A stretch of 64,000 bases of DNA from Actinomyces johnsonii (GCF_006546835.1 NZ_VICB01000003.1:186001-250000), one strand, 5' to 3'; numbered from the stretch's first letter, positions 1 through 9,266 are shown. Numbers and translations are program-made. The notes: generated by a model from the letters alone, not told the origin.

Positions 1-7
1 GGCGAGC

Positions 8-1111
8 ATGAGGCCAGTACCCGTCATTGGAGACTTCGCATTCATCCCGGTCACCTGGTGGCCCCTCGTCCTGCTCGTGACGGCGGCCCTGGCGGCCCTG
101 CTGGTCGTCTCCCGCCGCCGCCTCATCCGAGACGCCGCCGAGCCGGCCGCCCGCAGGGCATGGTGGCGGCGCCTGGCCATCGTCGTCGTCGTGGCGCTGG
201 CGATGGCGGGACCTGCGATCCGCGGCAGCGAGGCGATCAGCGTTTCCAACGTGGAGATCTACATGGTGGTGGACCGCACCGGATCCATGGCCGCAGAGGA
301 CTACCAGGGCAAGGGGCCCGACGGCGTCGATCAGGCCGCCTCCACCAGGCTGGACGGGGTGCGCTCGGACATGCGCGCCATCCGGGAGGCCTTCCCGGAC
401 TCGCGCTTCTCCATCATCGCCCTGGACAACACCGCGGCCACGGAGCTGCCACTGACCCACGACACCAACGCCGTCGACTCCTGGATCGGCTCGCTCAAGC
501 AGGAGGTCACCGGCCATGCCACCGGCTCCTCACTGGAGGTGGCGCTGCCGGTGCTGGGCCTGGCCCTGACCCAGTCCCACCAGTCCGAGTCCAAAAACAT
601 CCGCCTCGTCTACATCTTCTCCGACGGTGAAGCCACCGATGACGGCCGCGGCGCCCAGGAGGCCGAGAACGCGGGCATCTCCTGGCAGTCCCTGTCCGGA
701 CTCGTCGACGGAGGCGCGGTGCTGGGCTACGGAACCACCGAGGGCGGAAAGATGCGCAGCTACGACGGCTCGGCCTCCACCGGCGAACACACCCAGTCCG
801 ACTACATCGCCGACGGCGAGGGCGGACAGCCGGCGGTGTCAAAGATCGATGCCGATGAGCTCCAGAGCGTGGCCTCGGCCATGGGACTGCCCTACTACCA
901 CCGCACCGGCGGGTCGGGCGACGACCCGACGAGCAAGTTCACCAACTTGGACATCGAGGCCGTCACCTCCGACGGACGGGCCAAGACGAACGCCCGGGTG
1001 TACCTGACCTGGCCCTTGGGAATCATCGCCTTCGGCCTGCTGCTGTGGGAGATCATCGACCTCATTCGAACCGACCGTCGCCTGCGGCTCCTCGTGGGAA
1101 GGGGAAGATGA
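8..1111 (+). CDS. VWA-domain membrane protein
   Basis: This 367-residue protein has two N-terminal membrane segments (about residues 17-36 and 52-70), a von Willebrand factor A domain from about residue 82 to 300, and a C-terminal membrane segment near 330-350. The metal-dependent adhesion site is visible as DRTGS at about residue 88. This topology is typical of BatA/BatB-like VWA proteins that work with a MoxR AAA+ ATPase and a DUF58 protein; those partners would lie upstream, outside the window. Its stop overlaps the next start (ATGA at 1108-1111), so the two genes are translationally coupled. Only seven bases precede the ATG here, so an earlier in-frame start cannot be excluded. The exact substrate is unknown; a role in envelope protein assembly or chaperoning is an inference. 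Confidence 0.8.
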   Translation: MRPVPVIGDFAFIPVTWWPLVLLVTAALAALLVVSRRRLIRDAAEPAARRAWWRRLAIVVVVALAMAGPAIRGSEAISVSNVEIYMVVDRTGSMAAEDYQGKGPDGVDQAASTRLDGVRSDMRAIREAFPDSRFSIIALDNTAATELPLTHDTNAVDSWIGSLKQEVTGHATGSSLEVALPVLGLALTQSHQSESKNIRLVYIFSDGEATDDGRGAQEAENAGISWQSLSGLVDGGAVLGYGTTEGGKMRSYDGSASTGEHTQSDYIADGEGGQPAVSKIDADELQSVASAMGLPYYHRTGGSGDDPTSKFTNLDIEAVTSDGRAKTNARVYLTWPLGIIAFGLLLWEIIDLIRTDRRLRLLVGRGR

Positions 1112-2124
1112 TGACGACGGGAAACCCCCCTGGCGAGGGCTTCGGTCAAGAGCAGGGCGGCCCCCCGCCCGGCTCCGACAACATGCCAGGGACCACCGAT
1201 GCCGCTGCGGACCAGGCGTCCCCCTACCTCCAGGAGCCGGACTCGACCCCATCCGCCCAGGACCCCTCCGGCCCCGAGGATCCCCGACGGCGTGAGGCCC
1301 GCCTGAGCCGACGCCGTCGACTCCTCAAGATCGGCGGGGTACCGGCGGTGCTGGCCACCATCATCTCCCTGTGGCTCGGGTCGATCTTCCTCATCTCGCT
1401 GTCCGGCAACCGCGCGGTGGCCGCCGGGCACTACGACACGGCACTGTCCCGCTACCGCCTGGTGGCCAAGATCAATCCCTGGCTGGAGCAGTGGCGCGTC
1501 GACTTCAACCTGGGGACCGGCCAACTTGCCGCGGATGATCCGACCTCCGCGGTCACCACCCTCAACCGGGCCTTGAGCAAGGCGCCGGCTGCGCGGACCG
1601 ACCCCCAGACGAAGGCGAAGCAGACCGGCTCCCCGGAGTGCATGGTTCGCACCAACCTGTACGTCGCGCACATCTCACTGGCCGCCAAGGCCCAGGAGAG
1701 CGGCAACTCCACCTCGGTGACTGAGCATGTCGAGGCCGCTAAGAAGGCCGCCGATACCTGCGAGGTTCCGCCCCCGCCCGAACAAGATCCCTCCCAGAGC
1801 CCGAATCCGTCGGCGACGCCCAGCTCGGACCCCAGTACCACCCCCAGCTCCGACCCGTCGGCCAGCTCCTCCAGCGACCCGAGCTCGACCCCCAGCTCCG
1901 ATCCGAGCTCCACCCCCAGCTCGGAACCCAGTACCACCCCCAGCTCCGACCCGTCGGCGTCGGCATCGAGCTCGCCGGGCGAGACCTCCTCCAGCACCCC
2001 GAGCGCCCGGCCGACTCCGACCCCGGTCGATGACCGGGCCAAGCGCCTGCGCGACCGCAACAACGGCGGCTCGGGTGCCACCGAGAAACCCGGCGGCGGC
2101 GATTCAGGGGGCAAGCCCTGGTGA
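1108..2124 (+). CDS. TPR-like membrane protein with Ser/Pro/Asp repeat tail
   Basis: This 338-residue protein has a polar N-terminus, one membrane segment around residues 78-98, a short helical region resembling a tetratricopeptide repeat (GHYDTALSRY and following), and a C-terminal tail of repeated SSDPS/TTPSSDPS units from about residue 235. The ATG at 1108 overlaps the previous stop and is preferred over the upstream in-frame start at 1045, which lies deep inside the VWA gene. A TPR protein after a VWA protein resembles the BatB-BatC order seen in MoxR/Bat operons. The repeat tail has the composition of a wall-spanning or surface-exposed stalk, but no sortase motif is seen. Specific function not recognised. 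Confidence 0.75.
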   Translation: MMTTGNPPGEGFGQEQGGPPPGSDNMPGTTDAAADQASPYLQEPDSTPSAQDPSGPEDPRRREARLSRRRRLLKIGGVPAVLATIISLWLGSIFLISLSGNRAVAAGHYDTALSRYRLVAKINPWLEQWRVDFNLGTGQLAADDPTSAVTTLNRALSKAPAARTDPQTKAKQTGSPECMVRTNLYVAHISLAAKAQESGNSTSVTEHVEAAKKAADTCEVPPPPEQDPSQSPNPSATPSSDPSTTPSSDPSASSSSDPSSTPSSDPSSTPSSEPSTTPSSDPSASASSSPGETSSSTPSARPTPTPVDDRAKRLRDRNNGGSGATEKPGGGDSGGKPW

Positions 2125-2618
2125 GCGGCTTCGATGAGGGGCGTCCCTCCCGACTCGTGGTGGCGGCCGCGGTCCTGGACCGCCTGGAGCGTCCGACGGC
2201 GCTGCTGTGCGCGGCCCGCTCCTACCCGCCCGAGCACGCGGGACAGTTCGAGCTTCCCGGGGGCAAGGTCGAGCCCGCAGAACGGCCTACCGAGGCCCTG
2301 GTCCGCGAGCTGGACGAGGAGATCGGTCTGAGCGCGCGCCTGGGCGCTGAGCTCGTCCCTCCGGGGGATCTGGCTGTCCCCGCCCCGCCGCGCGGCGGAG
2401 CGGGTGATGACGCCCCGGCCTGGCCCGTCATGCACGGCTTCAGGATGCGTGTGTGGCTGGCCGAGCCGACCCGGGTCGGGGACCGGGGTCGGGCGGGTGC
2501 CGCTCACGAGAGGCTGGAGTGGGTGAGCCTGGATCCGCCCAATCAGGTGTGTCAGCTGCCGTGGCTGCCCGCCGACTTGCCGATCATCGAGGCGCTTGTG
2601 ACGGTACTGGGGCGCTGA
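2121..2618 (+). CDS. NUDIX hydrolase, MutT-like
   Basis: The protein contains a complete NUDIX box, Gx5Ex7REUxEExGU, beginning at GGKVEPAE and ending at REL-DEE-IGL (about residues 47-70). Such enzymes hydrolyse nucleoside diphosphates linked to another moiety, and MutT members remove 8-oxo-dGTP from the nucleotide pool. Length (165 residues) is normal for the family. The start is GTG at 2121, overlapping the TGA of the preceding gene (GTGA), so it is probably co-transcribed with the two membrane proteins although functionally unrelated. Substrate specificity cannot be read from sequence. Confidence 0.85.
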   Translation: MSGFDEGRPSRLVVAAAVLDRLERPTALLCAARSYPPEHAGQFELPGGKVEPAERPTEALVRELDEEIGLSARLGAELVPPGDLAVPAPPRGGAGDDAPAWPVMHGFRMRVWLAEPTRVGDRGRAGAAHERLEWVSLDPPNQVCQLPWLPADLPIIEALVTVLGR

Positions 2619-2686
2619 GGCGGTCGGGCGCCGCCGCCAACGCCCCGTTTTCCTGACACTTCTATCATTCGCGTCATCTCGTAGGT

Positions 2687-2692
2687 TAGGGT
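2687..2692 (+). promoter_or_regulatory. -10 element for a leaderless TetR-family gene
   Basis: TAGGGT ends six bases before the ATG at 2699, and no Shine-Dalgarno sequence lies in between. Transcription would start at or next to the start codon. Confidence 0.55.
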
Positions 2693-2698
2693 GACCTC

Positions 2699-3391
2699 AT
2701 GCCGAAGATTCTGGGTTCCTCACTGGCCGAGCACCGCGAGCGCACGCGGAACGCCCTGTTCCAAGCGCTCTCCGAGCTCATGAGCCGGCGCAGCTTCGAC
2801 AAGATCACCTTGTCCGACGTGGCCAACCACGCGGGCGTGGGACGCACGGCCGTCTACAACCACTTCGCGGACAAGGAGGACCTCCTCCTGGCCTTCATGG
2901 AGCATGAGGCCGGACGTTACGCCGAGGAGCTCTCCCGGGCGCTGGCCGGGACGCAGGACCCGATCGACCGCTTGCGCATCTATGTGCGTCAGCAGGCCCT
3001 TATCGCCCGCCACTTCCACTTCCCGACGTCGGGGCCGCTGGCCGACTCCGTCTCGCGCGGGACCGCCGGCCGCCTGCGGGCCCACGGCGCGCTGCTGGCC
3101 CAGATGCTCTCTTCGATCCTCACCGACGCCATGGACCAGGGGCTTATTCCCGCCCAGGAGCCTGAGCAGGTCATCCCTCTCATCCATGCCACTGTCATGG
3201 GTGGGCGCCCGACTCCCACCGACCCGGAAAGGCGCCGGGCCTACCTGGAGAGCCTGGACGCCTTCGTGCTGCGGGCGGTGGGGGCCCGCAGGCCGGCCCA
3301 CGCCGTCCCGCCCATTGCCCGTCCCCATGCCACCGAGCCGCTGGACGGGGCCGGTCACCCCGGTTCGCTTCATCACACCGCGGTTGGCTGA
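2699..3391 (+). CDS. TetR-family transcriptional regulator
   Basis: A 230-residue protein with an N-terminal helix-turn-helix of the TetR type at about residues 28-62; the signature run includes ITLSDVANHAGVGRTAVYNHF and a following KEDLL. The remaining part should be the ligand-binding and dimerisation domain, which is not recognisable. The last 30 residues are Pro/His-rich and low in complexity. It is preceded by its own promoter and followed after 54 bases by the M50-like protease gene, which could be a target, as could the gene itself. Ligand unknown. Confidence 0.85.
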   Translation: MPKILGSSLAEHRERTRNALFQALSELMSRRSFDKITLSDVANHAGVGRTAVYNHFADKEDLLLAFMEHEAGRYAEELSRALAGTQDPIDRLRIYVRQQALIARHFHFPTSGPLADSVSRGTAGRLRAHGALLAQMLSSILTDAMDQGLIPAQEPEQVIPLIHATVMGGRPTPTDPERRRAYLESLDAFVLRAVGARRPAHAVPPIARPHATEPLDGAGHPGSLHHTAVG

Positions 3392-3445
3392 CAGCGTGCG
3401 CCGAGCGCTGCCGCGGGCGCGGGTGGGCCTGGCAGACTTTCGCCC

Positions 3446-4153
3446 GTGAACCTGAGCTGGACCGATTTCTGGAACGACCTGCTGACGCGTCCCTTCGACG
3501 GCGTCGGTCTGGAACCCGGCGTGCTGTGGCCGGCGCTGGCGATCCTCGCCATCGTCCTGGTCTGGGCCCCCGCCCGCCGCTGGGGCCGCACTCTGGTGAC
3601 GATCGTCCATGAGGCCGGGCACGCCGCCGTCGGTCTCATGGTGGGACGGCGCTTCCTTGGTTTCGTCGTGAGTCGGGACTTATCCGGGCACGCCGTCACC
3701 GCCGGCAAGCCAGACGGGCCCGGCCGGGTTCTGACGACCTGGGCTGGCTACCCGGCCCCCGCGGCCCTGGGCGCCGCCGTCGTGCTTCTGGCGCTTCACG
3801 GCTGGGCTAGCGCGGTGCTCGTGATGGGCCTGGTGATTCTGGCGGTCCTGCTGGTGATGTCCCGCTCGATTCGTACGGCAGGCCTGGTGCTACTGGTCGG
3901 GTTGCTGACCGGGGCGCTGTGGTGGTGGGGCGGGGTCTGGCGAGCCGGTGTCGCCTCCGGGGTCGGCCTGGCTCTCATCGTCGGGGCCTGGGACTCCCTG
4001 CGCGACGTCGCCGTCTCGCGTGAGCCGGAGCAGGATCACCGCACCCTGGCCAGGTTGACCGGCACGCCCGCGGCGCTGTGGCTGGTGACGTGGTTCCTGG
4101 TCGATGCGGCGGCCACTGGCGCCGTCGTTCTGGTCGTACGCGATCTGCTGTGA
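3446..4153 (+). CDS. M50-type membrane metalloprotease-like protein
   Basis: This 235-residue protein is mostly membrane helices. It carries the zinc-binding HExxH motif as HEAGH near residue 53, inside a helix that follows the first membrane segment, as in the M50B-like family of intramembrane peptidases (distant site-2 protease relatives). A second motif with an aspartate, typically NPDG or similar, is not obvious, so activity is not assured. The start is GTG at 3446. It follows the TetR gene closely on the same strand and ends before a separate lipoprotein gene. Function within this pair is unknown. Confidence 0.7.
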   Translation: MNLSWTDFWNDLLTRPFDGVGLEPGVLWPALAILAIVLVWAPARRWGRTLVTIVHEAGHAAVGLMVGRRFLGFVVSRDLSGHAVTAGKPDGPGRVLTTWAGYPAPAALGAAVVLLALHGWASAVLVMGLVILAVLLVMSRSIRTAGLVLLVGLLTGALWWWGGVWRAGVASGVGLALIVGAWDSLRDVAVSREPEQDHRTLARLTGTPAALWLVTWFLVDAAATGAVVLVVRDLL

Positions 4154-4341
4154 GATGGGGCCGGTCCCACGGTCGGGAAGGTCGGGCGACGTAGCCTACT
4201 CTTCGTCCTGGTGACGACGAGCCGCGGTGGCCCGTCCCGCCGTCCCCCACCCGACGTCGCACGCTGCGCGCTCCCGCGCGGAGCCGGCGACCAGGGCCCA
4301 TCCCGCTCCCGGACGCTCCGGGATTCCCCCAAGGAGAACAC

Positions 4342-5559
4342 ATGATGCTGACCCGCCGGACGCTTGGCCTGACCGCCCTAGGGCTGGCCGCCTCGGCCAC
4401 GCTGGCCGCCTGCTCGTCGAAGTCCCAGGATGAGGCCACGGAGGAGGGGAAGATGGCGCTCATCGTCTCCGACGCCGGCGAGGCCGCCTCGGAGGAACTG
4501 GTCAAGGCGGTGGAGGCGTTCACCAAGGAGACCAAGGTGGAGGTGGATGTCAAGACCGTCTCTGACATCTCCCAGGAGCTCGCCCGTGGAATCAGCTCCA
4601 GCCCGACCGTCGACGTCGTCGTCCTCAACCCGGCGCAGCTGTCCAGCTACGCCGGCTCCCTACACACCTGGGACAAGGACTCGCCCGCCGTGAAGGACGC
4701 CCACCCCGCCCTGCTGACGAGTGCCACCAGGCAGGACAAGCTCAACGCGGCGCCCAGGGACGTCTCCACGCTCGCCCTGTTCATCAACACCTCGCTGTGG
4801 CAGGCGGCAGGGCTGAGCGAGTCGAACTATCCGACCACCTGGGAGCAGCTCGACCAGGTGGCCGCCGCGCTCACCTCCGGAGGCGTCGTCGGCCTGACCC
4901 TGGACGCCTCCTACGAGCGCGCGGGCGCCTTCATGATCCAGGGCGGTGGGGGATTGACCAGCGCCGACGGCACGCAGGCGACCGCCTCCTCCGAGGGGTC
5001 GGTCGCGGGGTTGACCGAGGTCAAGAACCTCCTGTCCTCCGGCTCGGCCGCCTGGGGCTCAGACCTGCCCGCCGGCTCGGCCGCGGACGCCTTCGGCCAA
5101 GGGCAGGCCGCCATGGTGGTGGAGTCGGAGACCATGGTGAAGACCCTGGCCGATGCCTACTCGGGCGTCTCCTACACGGTTGTCGAGCTGCCGGCCGGCA
5201 GCGGCGGCAAGGGGACCCTGCAGTTCCCCACCTTCTACGGCGTGGTCGAGGCCTCCAAGCACAAGGCCGACGCCATCAAGCTCGTGGAGTACCTCACCGG
5301 CGCCGAGCGGCAGGTGGCCCTGGCCAGCGCTGCGGGCACGGTGCCTGCAGGCCGGTCAGCCGGTGAGACCTGGAAGGGCAAGCACGCCGACCAGGCCGCC
5401 TTCCTGGCCGGCGTCGAGTACTCCCAGGCCGTGCCGTCCATGTCCGGGGTCTCCGACATCATCGCCAACTTCGATAACGAGCTGCCGGGGCTGGCCGCGG
5501 GCGACCCCGCAAGCATCCTGGGCGGTGCCCAGGTGAACCTGCAGGCCATCTTGTCCTGA
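4342..5559 (+). CDS. Extracellular solute-binding lipoprotein (family 1)
   Basis: The 405-residue protein begins with a twin-arginine-like signal (TRRTLGLTALG) ending in the lipobox LAAC, so it is exported and lipid-anchored after Cys 24 or so. The mature part resembles family 1 sugar-binding proteins of ABC importers, with conserved segments such as LALFINTSLWQAAGL and a C-terminal region containing IKLVEYLTGAERQ. A strong ribosome site (AAGGAGA) precedes the ATGATG start. No permease or ATPase gene lies next to it, so it is an orphan binding protein or belongs to a transporter elsewhere. Substrate not determinable. Confidence 0.8.
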   Translation: MMLTRRTLGLTALGLAASATLAACSSKSQDEATEEGKMALIVSDAGEAASEELVKAVEAFTKETKVEVDVKTVSDISQELARGISSSPTVDVVVLNPAQLSSYAGSLHTWDKDSPAVKDAHPALLTSATRQDKLNAAPRDVSTLALFINTSLWQAAGLSESNYPTTWEQLDQVAAALTSGGVVGLTLDASYERAGAFMIQGGGGLTSADGTQATASSEGSVAGLTEVKNLLSSGSAAWGSDLPAGSAADAFGQGQAAMVVESETMVKTLADAYSGVSYTVVELPAGSGGKGTLQFPTFYGVVEASKHKADAIKLVEYLTGAERQVALASAAGTVPAGRSAGETWKGKHADQAAFLAGVEYSQAVPSMSGVSDIIANFDNELPGLAAGDPASILGGAQVNLQAILS

Positions 5560-5879
5560 GTCCTGATGCCGCGGGGCGGCGCCGGCGGACAACGTCGGGG
5601 CCGCCCTGAGGGGACAGGCAAAGAGTGGAGGAGCGAGGGACCTCACCGAGACATCCTTCATGCCACCGTCCGCGCCCCCTCACCTTCGCTCTGCACCAAG
5701 TCGGTGCGGTCGGGCACCGGATAGTCATGCGTATTCACGACGCAACCGTCATTGACGAACTCGTCGGTGGCGCATCCGTCGAGCAGGTCGTCGTTCTCAT
5801 GCTCGAGGGGTAGCGGTAAGAACTCGCAAGCGCCGTACCTTACGTGACAGGCCCTAGCCTGCCCGGAAGCCCTCGCCTC
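5560..5879. other. Intergenic region, no convincing gene
   Basis: This 320-base gap separates the convergent binding-protein and OsmC genes. A weak open frame on the plus strand (ending at 5813) carries a 28-residue tail starting at ATG 5728 with a plausible helix, but it has no ribosome site and no recognisable homology. No clear terminator hairpin was identified. Confidence 0.4.
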
Positions 5880-6356
5880 CTATTGCTCAGTCGTGATGAC
5901 GGCTTCGTGGTGGACTGGGAAGTTCACTGATCGGGCGATGAAGCAGTACTCGGCGGCTCGGTCGTGCAGTGCGGCTGCACGCTCAGGATCATTGCCGGGA
6001 GCAATGGTCACTGTGGGGCGAAGGGTTGCTGAAGTGAATTCCCCAGTTCCGCCTGGATGCTCGACCATGATGCCGGTAGGGGTGTCTGAGTAGGCGGTGA
6101 CGGTGACGCCCGCGTCTGCTGCGAGGTGGAGGTACCACAGCATATGGCACTGCGAGAGTGAGGTGAGTAGAAGCTGTTCCGGGTTCCACCTGTAAGCGTC
6201 CCCTCGGAACGCAGGATCTGCCGATCCGTGGATCACCGGCAGGTCGGCGGTGGTTCCCCGGACATCATGGTTGCGCGAGTAGGTGCGGTATCCAGACGTG
6301 CCCGTACCCAGGTTGCCTGTCCACTCCACGCATACAGAATATTCGTGATCTGTCAC
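5880..6356 (-). CDS. OsmC-family protein
   Basis: A 158-residue protein of the OsmC/Ohr fold, which reduces organic or fatty-acid hydroperoxides using two conserved cysteines. Cys 70 lies in the helix LLTSLSQCHMLWYL and Cys 138 in AAEYCFIARSVNFPV, matching the expected positions of the reactive pair. Glu 60 precedes the first cysteine helix as in the family. The start is GTG at 6356, six bases after a perfect TATACT, so the mRNA is probably leaderless. It stands alone between the binding protein and tRNA genes. It is closer to the OsmC-like than to the Ohr subgroup, but that is an impression. Confidence 0.85.
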   Translation of the reverse strand: MTDHEYSVCVEWTGNLGTGTSGYRTYSRNHDVRGTTADLPVIHGSADPAFRGDAYRWNPEQLLLTSLSQCHMLWYLHLAADAGVTVTAYSDTPTGIMVEHPGGTGEFTSATLRPTVTIAPGNDPERAAALHDRAAEYCFIARSVNFPVHHEAVITTEQ

Positions 6357-6362
6357 ACAAAA

Positions 6363-6368
6363 AGTATA
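6363..6368 (-). promoter_or_regulatory. -10 element TATACT for osmC-like gene
   Basis: On the minus strand TATACT is separated by TTTTGT from the GTG start at 6356, the clearest leaderless arrangement in the window. Confidence 0.65.
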
Positions 6369-6628
6369 GAGACGGGCCGCTAAGCCGTCCAGGGGTGGCG
6401 AATCGGTGGGTAAGGGTGTCTGGGTCGGTTTGACAAGGATGGCGTATCGCTGGGGTGGGGCGGGCCCCGTTGTGACGATGAGTGGTGCTTAATCAATCCC
6501 TCGTCCCGAGGAGCCCGCACTGATGTCATCTCCACCGCGGTCAGCCTGGAACAGTAAGAACGTCACTCCGGACACCTCCCAGTCAGGCTAAGCCACGAAT
6601 CTCTGTGTCCAGAGTGACGTGCAGATGG

Positions 6629-6699
6629 AGCGGGTGACGGGAATCGAACCCGCGCTGTCAGCTTGGGAAGCTGAAGTTCTACCATTGAACTACACCCGC
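6629..6699 (-). tRNA. tRNA-Gly (anticodon CCC)
   Basis: The minus strand folds into a full cloverleaf. The acceptor stem is GCGGGTG (6699-6693) paired with CACCCGC (6636-6630), followed by a T discriminator at 6629. The D loop contains AATGGTA, the anticodon arm is TCAGC-TTCCCAA-GCTGA, and the T arm is GCGGG-TTCGATT-CCCGT. The seven-base loop TTCCCAA places CCC at positions 34-36, so it reads GGG codons. No CCA is encoded. Confidence 0.95.
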
Positions 6700-6864
6700 G
6701 TGGCATCTGAGGACGTGCGTCCTAGGTGCGTGCGGAAGTCTAACCCAGACCCCGGCCATGTGCGCAAATCGATCTCAAGGGTGCTTCCCGCACTGGGTCG
6801 GCGATGTCTCCCCCCGTTACACTCGCAGGTGTTCCCCACCCGTATCGACGTTTGTGGTGAGTCC

Positions 6865-7380
6865 ATGTCCTATCCGACCAATCCCTACGATCCCACGGGA
6901 TCCCAGCCGGATATGCCGGCGCTGCCCGCGGGCTCCTCCGCGGGGGAGTACCCGGGCGGTGAATATCCAGGCGGTCAGTACCCGCCGAACGCCGGCTGGT
7001 TCGACAACGGCGCCCAGCCGGGAAACGGCCCGCAGGATGGCTACGGCCCTCAACCGGCTTACGGGCCCGGGTACCCCGGGTACGGTGCGCCGCCCGGATA
7101 CGGTCCCTACCCCGGGTACGGCCCGCCGGCCTACCCGGGCAAGTCCAAGGTGGCCGCCGGCATCCTGGCGCTGTTCCTCGGAACTTTCGGGATCCACAAC
7201 TTCTATCTCGGATACACGAACAAGGGGCTTATTCAACTCCTGGGCTCGTTCCTCAGCTGCGGATTTCTGGCTGTTCCGATTGCGATCTGGGCCTTCATCG
7301 AAGGGATTCTCATCCTGACGGCCCGCCCGGGCGATCCGCCGTGGGGCGTCGACGCCACCGGCGTACCGCTGAGCGGCTGA
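6865..7380 (+). CDS. TM2-domain membrane protein
   Basis: A 171-residue protein with a Gly/Pro/Tyr-rich N-terminal half (many YPGG and GYGPP units) followed by a TM2 domain. The TM2 part has two membrane helices with the characteristic turn between them: a first helix with AGILALFLGTFGIHNFYLG, then a tryptophan-containing second helix ending in a LTARPGD segment. The ATG at 6865 is chosen because the upstream frame runs through the tRNA gene. TM2 proteins with such tails are common in actinobacteria and have no firm function. Confidence 0.8.
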   Translation: MSYPTNPYDPTGSQPDMPALPAGSSAGEYPGGEYPGGQYPPNAGWFDNGAQPGNGPQDGYGPQPAYGPGYPGYGAPPGYGPYPGYGPPAYPGKSKVAAGILALFLGTFGIHNFYLGYTNKGLIQLLGSFLSCGFLAVPIAIWAFIEGILILTARPGDPPWGVDATGVPLSG

Positions 7381-7493
7381 AGGCCGGCGACGACCCGTCT
7401 GCCCACTCGGATCCGGCCCGCCGCCGCTCGGTGCCTGGACGGCTCGAGGGCATGTGACTCTCCGCCAGTTGCTCTTTCGCCCTGCTAACCTGG

Positions 7494-7499
7494 CACAAT
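7494..7499 (+). promoter_or_regulatory. -10 element upstream of dcd
   Basis: CACAAT lies seven bases before the GTG at 7507, with TTGCTC about 18 bases further upstream as a possible -35. The first base departs from TAnnnT, so this is weaker than the others. Confidence 0.4.
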
Positions 7500-7506
7500 C
7501 GGGCCC

Positions 7507-8142
7507 GTGCTGCTCTCAGACCGCGATATCCGCACCGAGCTCGACGCGGGCCGGGTTGTCCTGGACCCCTACGACCCCGAGATGATTCAGCCGGCCTCGA
7601 TCGACGTGCGCCTGGACCGCTGGTTCCGGCTCTTCGACAACCACCGCTACCCGGTCATCGATCCGGCCGCCGATCAGGAGGGACTCACTCACCTGATCGA
7701 CGTCGGGGCCGACGATCCCTTCGTCCTGCACCCCGGCGAGTTCGTCCTGGGCGCCTCCTACGAGCGCATCACCCTGCCCGACGACGTCGCAGCCCGTCTG
7801 GAGGGCAAGTCGAGCCTGGGGCGCCTGGGACTGCTGACCCACTCCACCGCCGGATTCATCGACCCCGGCTTCACCGGGCACGTCACCTTGGAGCTGTCCA
7901 ACACGGCCACCATGCCCATCAAGCTCTGGCCGGGTATGAAGGTGGGGCAGCTGTGCTTCTTCCGCCTGTCCAGCCCCGCCCAGGCCCCCTACGGCTCGGG
8001 CGCCACCGGCTCGCGCTACCAGGGGCAGCGCGGACCGACGGCCTCACGCTCCCACCAGTCCTTCCACCGCACCCGTATCCCCGATGCCCCGACGATCCCC
8101 GCCGACGGCACCGGCCCCGCCCCCCAGGAGAAGCACGTATGA
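7507..8142 (+). CDS. dcd: dCTP deaminase
   Basis: The 211-residue protein matches the Dcd/dUTPase superfamily from end to end. It starts with [11 protein letters not shown], has the [11 protein letters not shown] segment, the catalytic region [17 protein letters not shown] and the core [16 protein letters not shown] near residues 118-138. It deaminates dCTP, supplying dUTP/dUMP for thymidylate synthesis. The length and motif form resemble the actinobacterial enzymes, of which the mycobacterial one is bifunctional and yields dUMP directly; whether that holds here is not certain. The C-terminal 20 residues are an extra Pro-rich tail. Its stop overlaps the next start (ATGA). Confidence 0.92.
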   Translation: MLLSDRDIRTELDAGRVVLDPYDPEMIQPASIDVRLDRWFRLFDNHRYPVIDPAADQEGLTHLIDVGADDPFVLHPGEFVLGASYERITLPDDVAARLEGKSSLGRLGLLTHSTAGFIDPGFTGHVTLELSNTATMPIKLWPGMKVGQLCFFRLSSPAQAPYGSGATGSRYQGQRGPTASRSHQSFHRTRIPDAPTIPADGTGPAPQEKHV

Positions 8143-9266
8143 GCGACTCGACCGACCTCGCCGTCTCACTGCCCGCCGACACCGGCACCTTCACGGCCTC
8201 CTCCATGCTTCCGGTCGGCTTGCTGGACACCAACCACGTCCTGCTCCTGGCCGACGACGTCGCCCCCGATGAGGTCGAGGCCCTGGCCCTGTCCCAGGAC
8301 CTCCAGGCCGGCTGGGTGGGGGTCTCCAGCCTGCAACTCTTCCCGGGGGCATCCCTACTGGGGCCCTGGCAGGTCGACGCCGAGATGCGGGGCCTCATCG
8401 GGGCACCGGAGTGGACCACGCAGCTGATGATCCTGGACTGCCCCCGCATCCGTGCCGGCGCCCTGCCGCCGGAGCTGGCCGGCCTGGACCCGCTCTCGGA
8501 CGCCTTCCCTAAGGGGCAGCCCACGGGAGCGGAACTGGTGGCCCTCACGCGCCTGCGCGCCATCGCCCGGCGCCTGGCCGGTGCGCTGCGGCTCATCCCC
8601 GGAGGGGACGGGGAGGCCCCGGTCCTGTTCGAGCCCAGCCCCGAGGTCTCCGCCTCCTTGACGGTCTACGCACCGGTATGGCTCGGCCCGGAGGACCTGG
8701 TGGCCGTCCTGCGGCCCGTGGCCCCCGATCTCACCACCGCCCTGGAGGCTGTCCAGCCCAGGGGCGCCGTCGGACTGGACGCCATCGATCCGGAGCAGCT
8801 GGAGCAGCTCGTCGAGCGCATCGGCCCGGAGGTCTTCGAGAAGGCCTGGCGTGGATCGGAGAAGGTTCGCCAGGACATGATGCGCCAGGAGATCGTCGCC
8901 GCCGCCACCGGCAACGTCATCGAGGAACTGCGTGACGGCTACGCGGTCGTGACACCGGTCGATCCCGAGCACGAGGGCTGGGGACGCATCGAGGTGCGCG
9001 CCGGAGCCACCGACGGGCTGCCGCTGGCCGTGCGCGGCGAGCCGTGGGCGCGCGGGGCGGTCCTGTCCTACGACCTGCGCTGGATCCCCAAGGATCAGGC
9101 CGACGCCTATTCCGAGGTGGTCTCCCGCTCCCGGCGCCGCGAGCGTCAGACGGCCCGGGACCTGGTCGAGGAACTCGCCACCGTCCTGGTCTCCGCCGTC
9201 TCCGGGGTGGCCGTGGACGACGACGGCTTCCTCGTCTCCCTGGGCGAGGAAGCCCAGGAGGCCTGA
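8139..9266 (+). CDS. Unknown protein translationally coupled to dcd
   Basis: This 375-residue protein is soluble, with no signal peptide or membrane segment, rich in Asp, Glu and Ala. It begins with ATG at 8139 inside the dcd stop (ATGA). Visible features are a conserved-looking segment [20 protein letters not shown], and a C-terminal part with [17 protein letters not shown] followed by a charged helix. I recognise no family. The coupling to dcd suggests co-expression, not necessarily a nucleotide role. Confidence 0.7.
   Translation: MSDSTDLAVSLPADTGTFTASSMLPVGLLDTNHVLLLADDVAPDEVEALALSQDLQAGWVGVSSLQLFPGASLLGPWQVDAEMRGLIGAPEWTTQLMILDCPRIRAGALPPELAGLDPLSDAFPKGQPTGAELVALTRLRAIARRLAGALRLIPGGDGEAPVLFEPSPEVSASLTVYAPVWLGPEDLVAVLRPVAPDLTTALEAVQPRGAVGLDAIDPEQLEQLVERIGPEVFEKAWRGSEKVRQDMMRQEIVAAATGNVIEELRDGYAVVTPVDPEHEGWGRIEVRAGATDGLPLAVRGEPWARGAVLSYDLRWIPKDQADAYSEVVSRSRRRERQTARDLVEELATVLVSAVSGVAVDDDGFLVSLGEEAQEA

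Noticed and set aside
5625-5813. Small plus-strand gene
   Set aside because: No ribosome site or leaderless promoter and a Pro/Arg/His-rich beginning; only the last 28 residues look protein-like.
6357-6628. Remnant of an insertion sequence between osmC-like gene and tRNA-Gly
   Set aside because: The region has an unusual feel and short inverted stretches, but I found no terminal repeats or transposase fragment that I could support.
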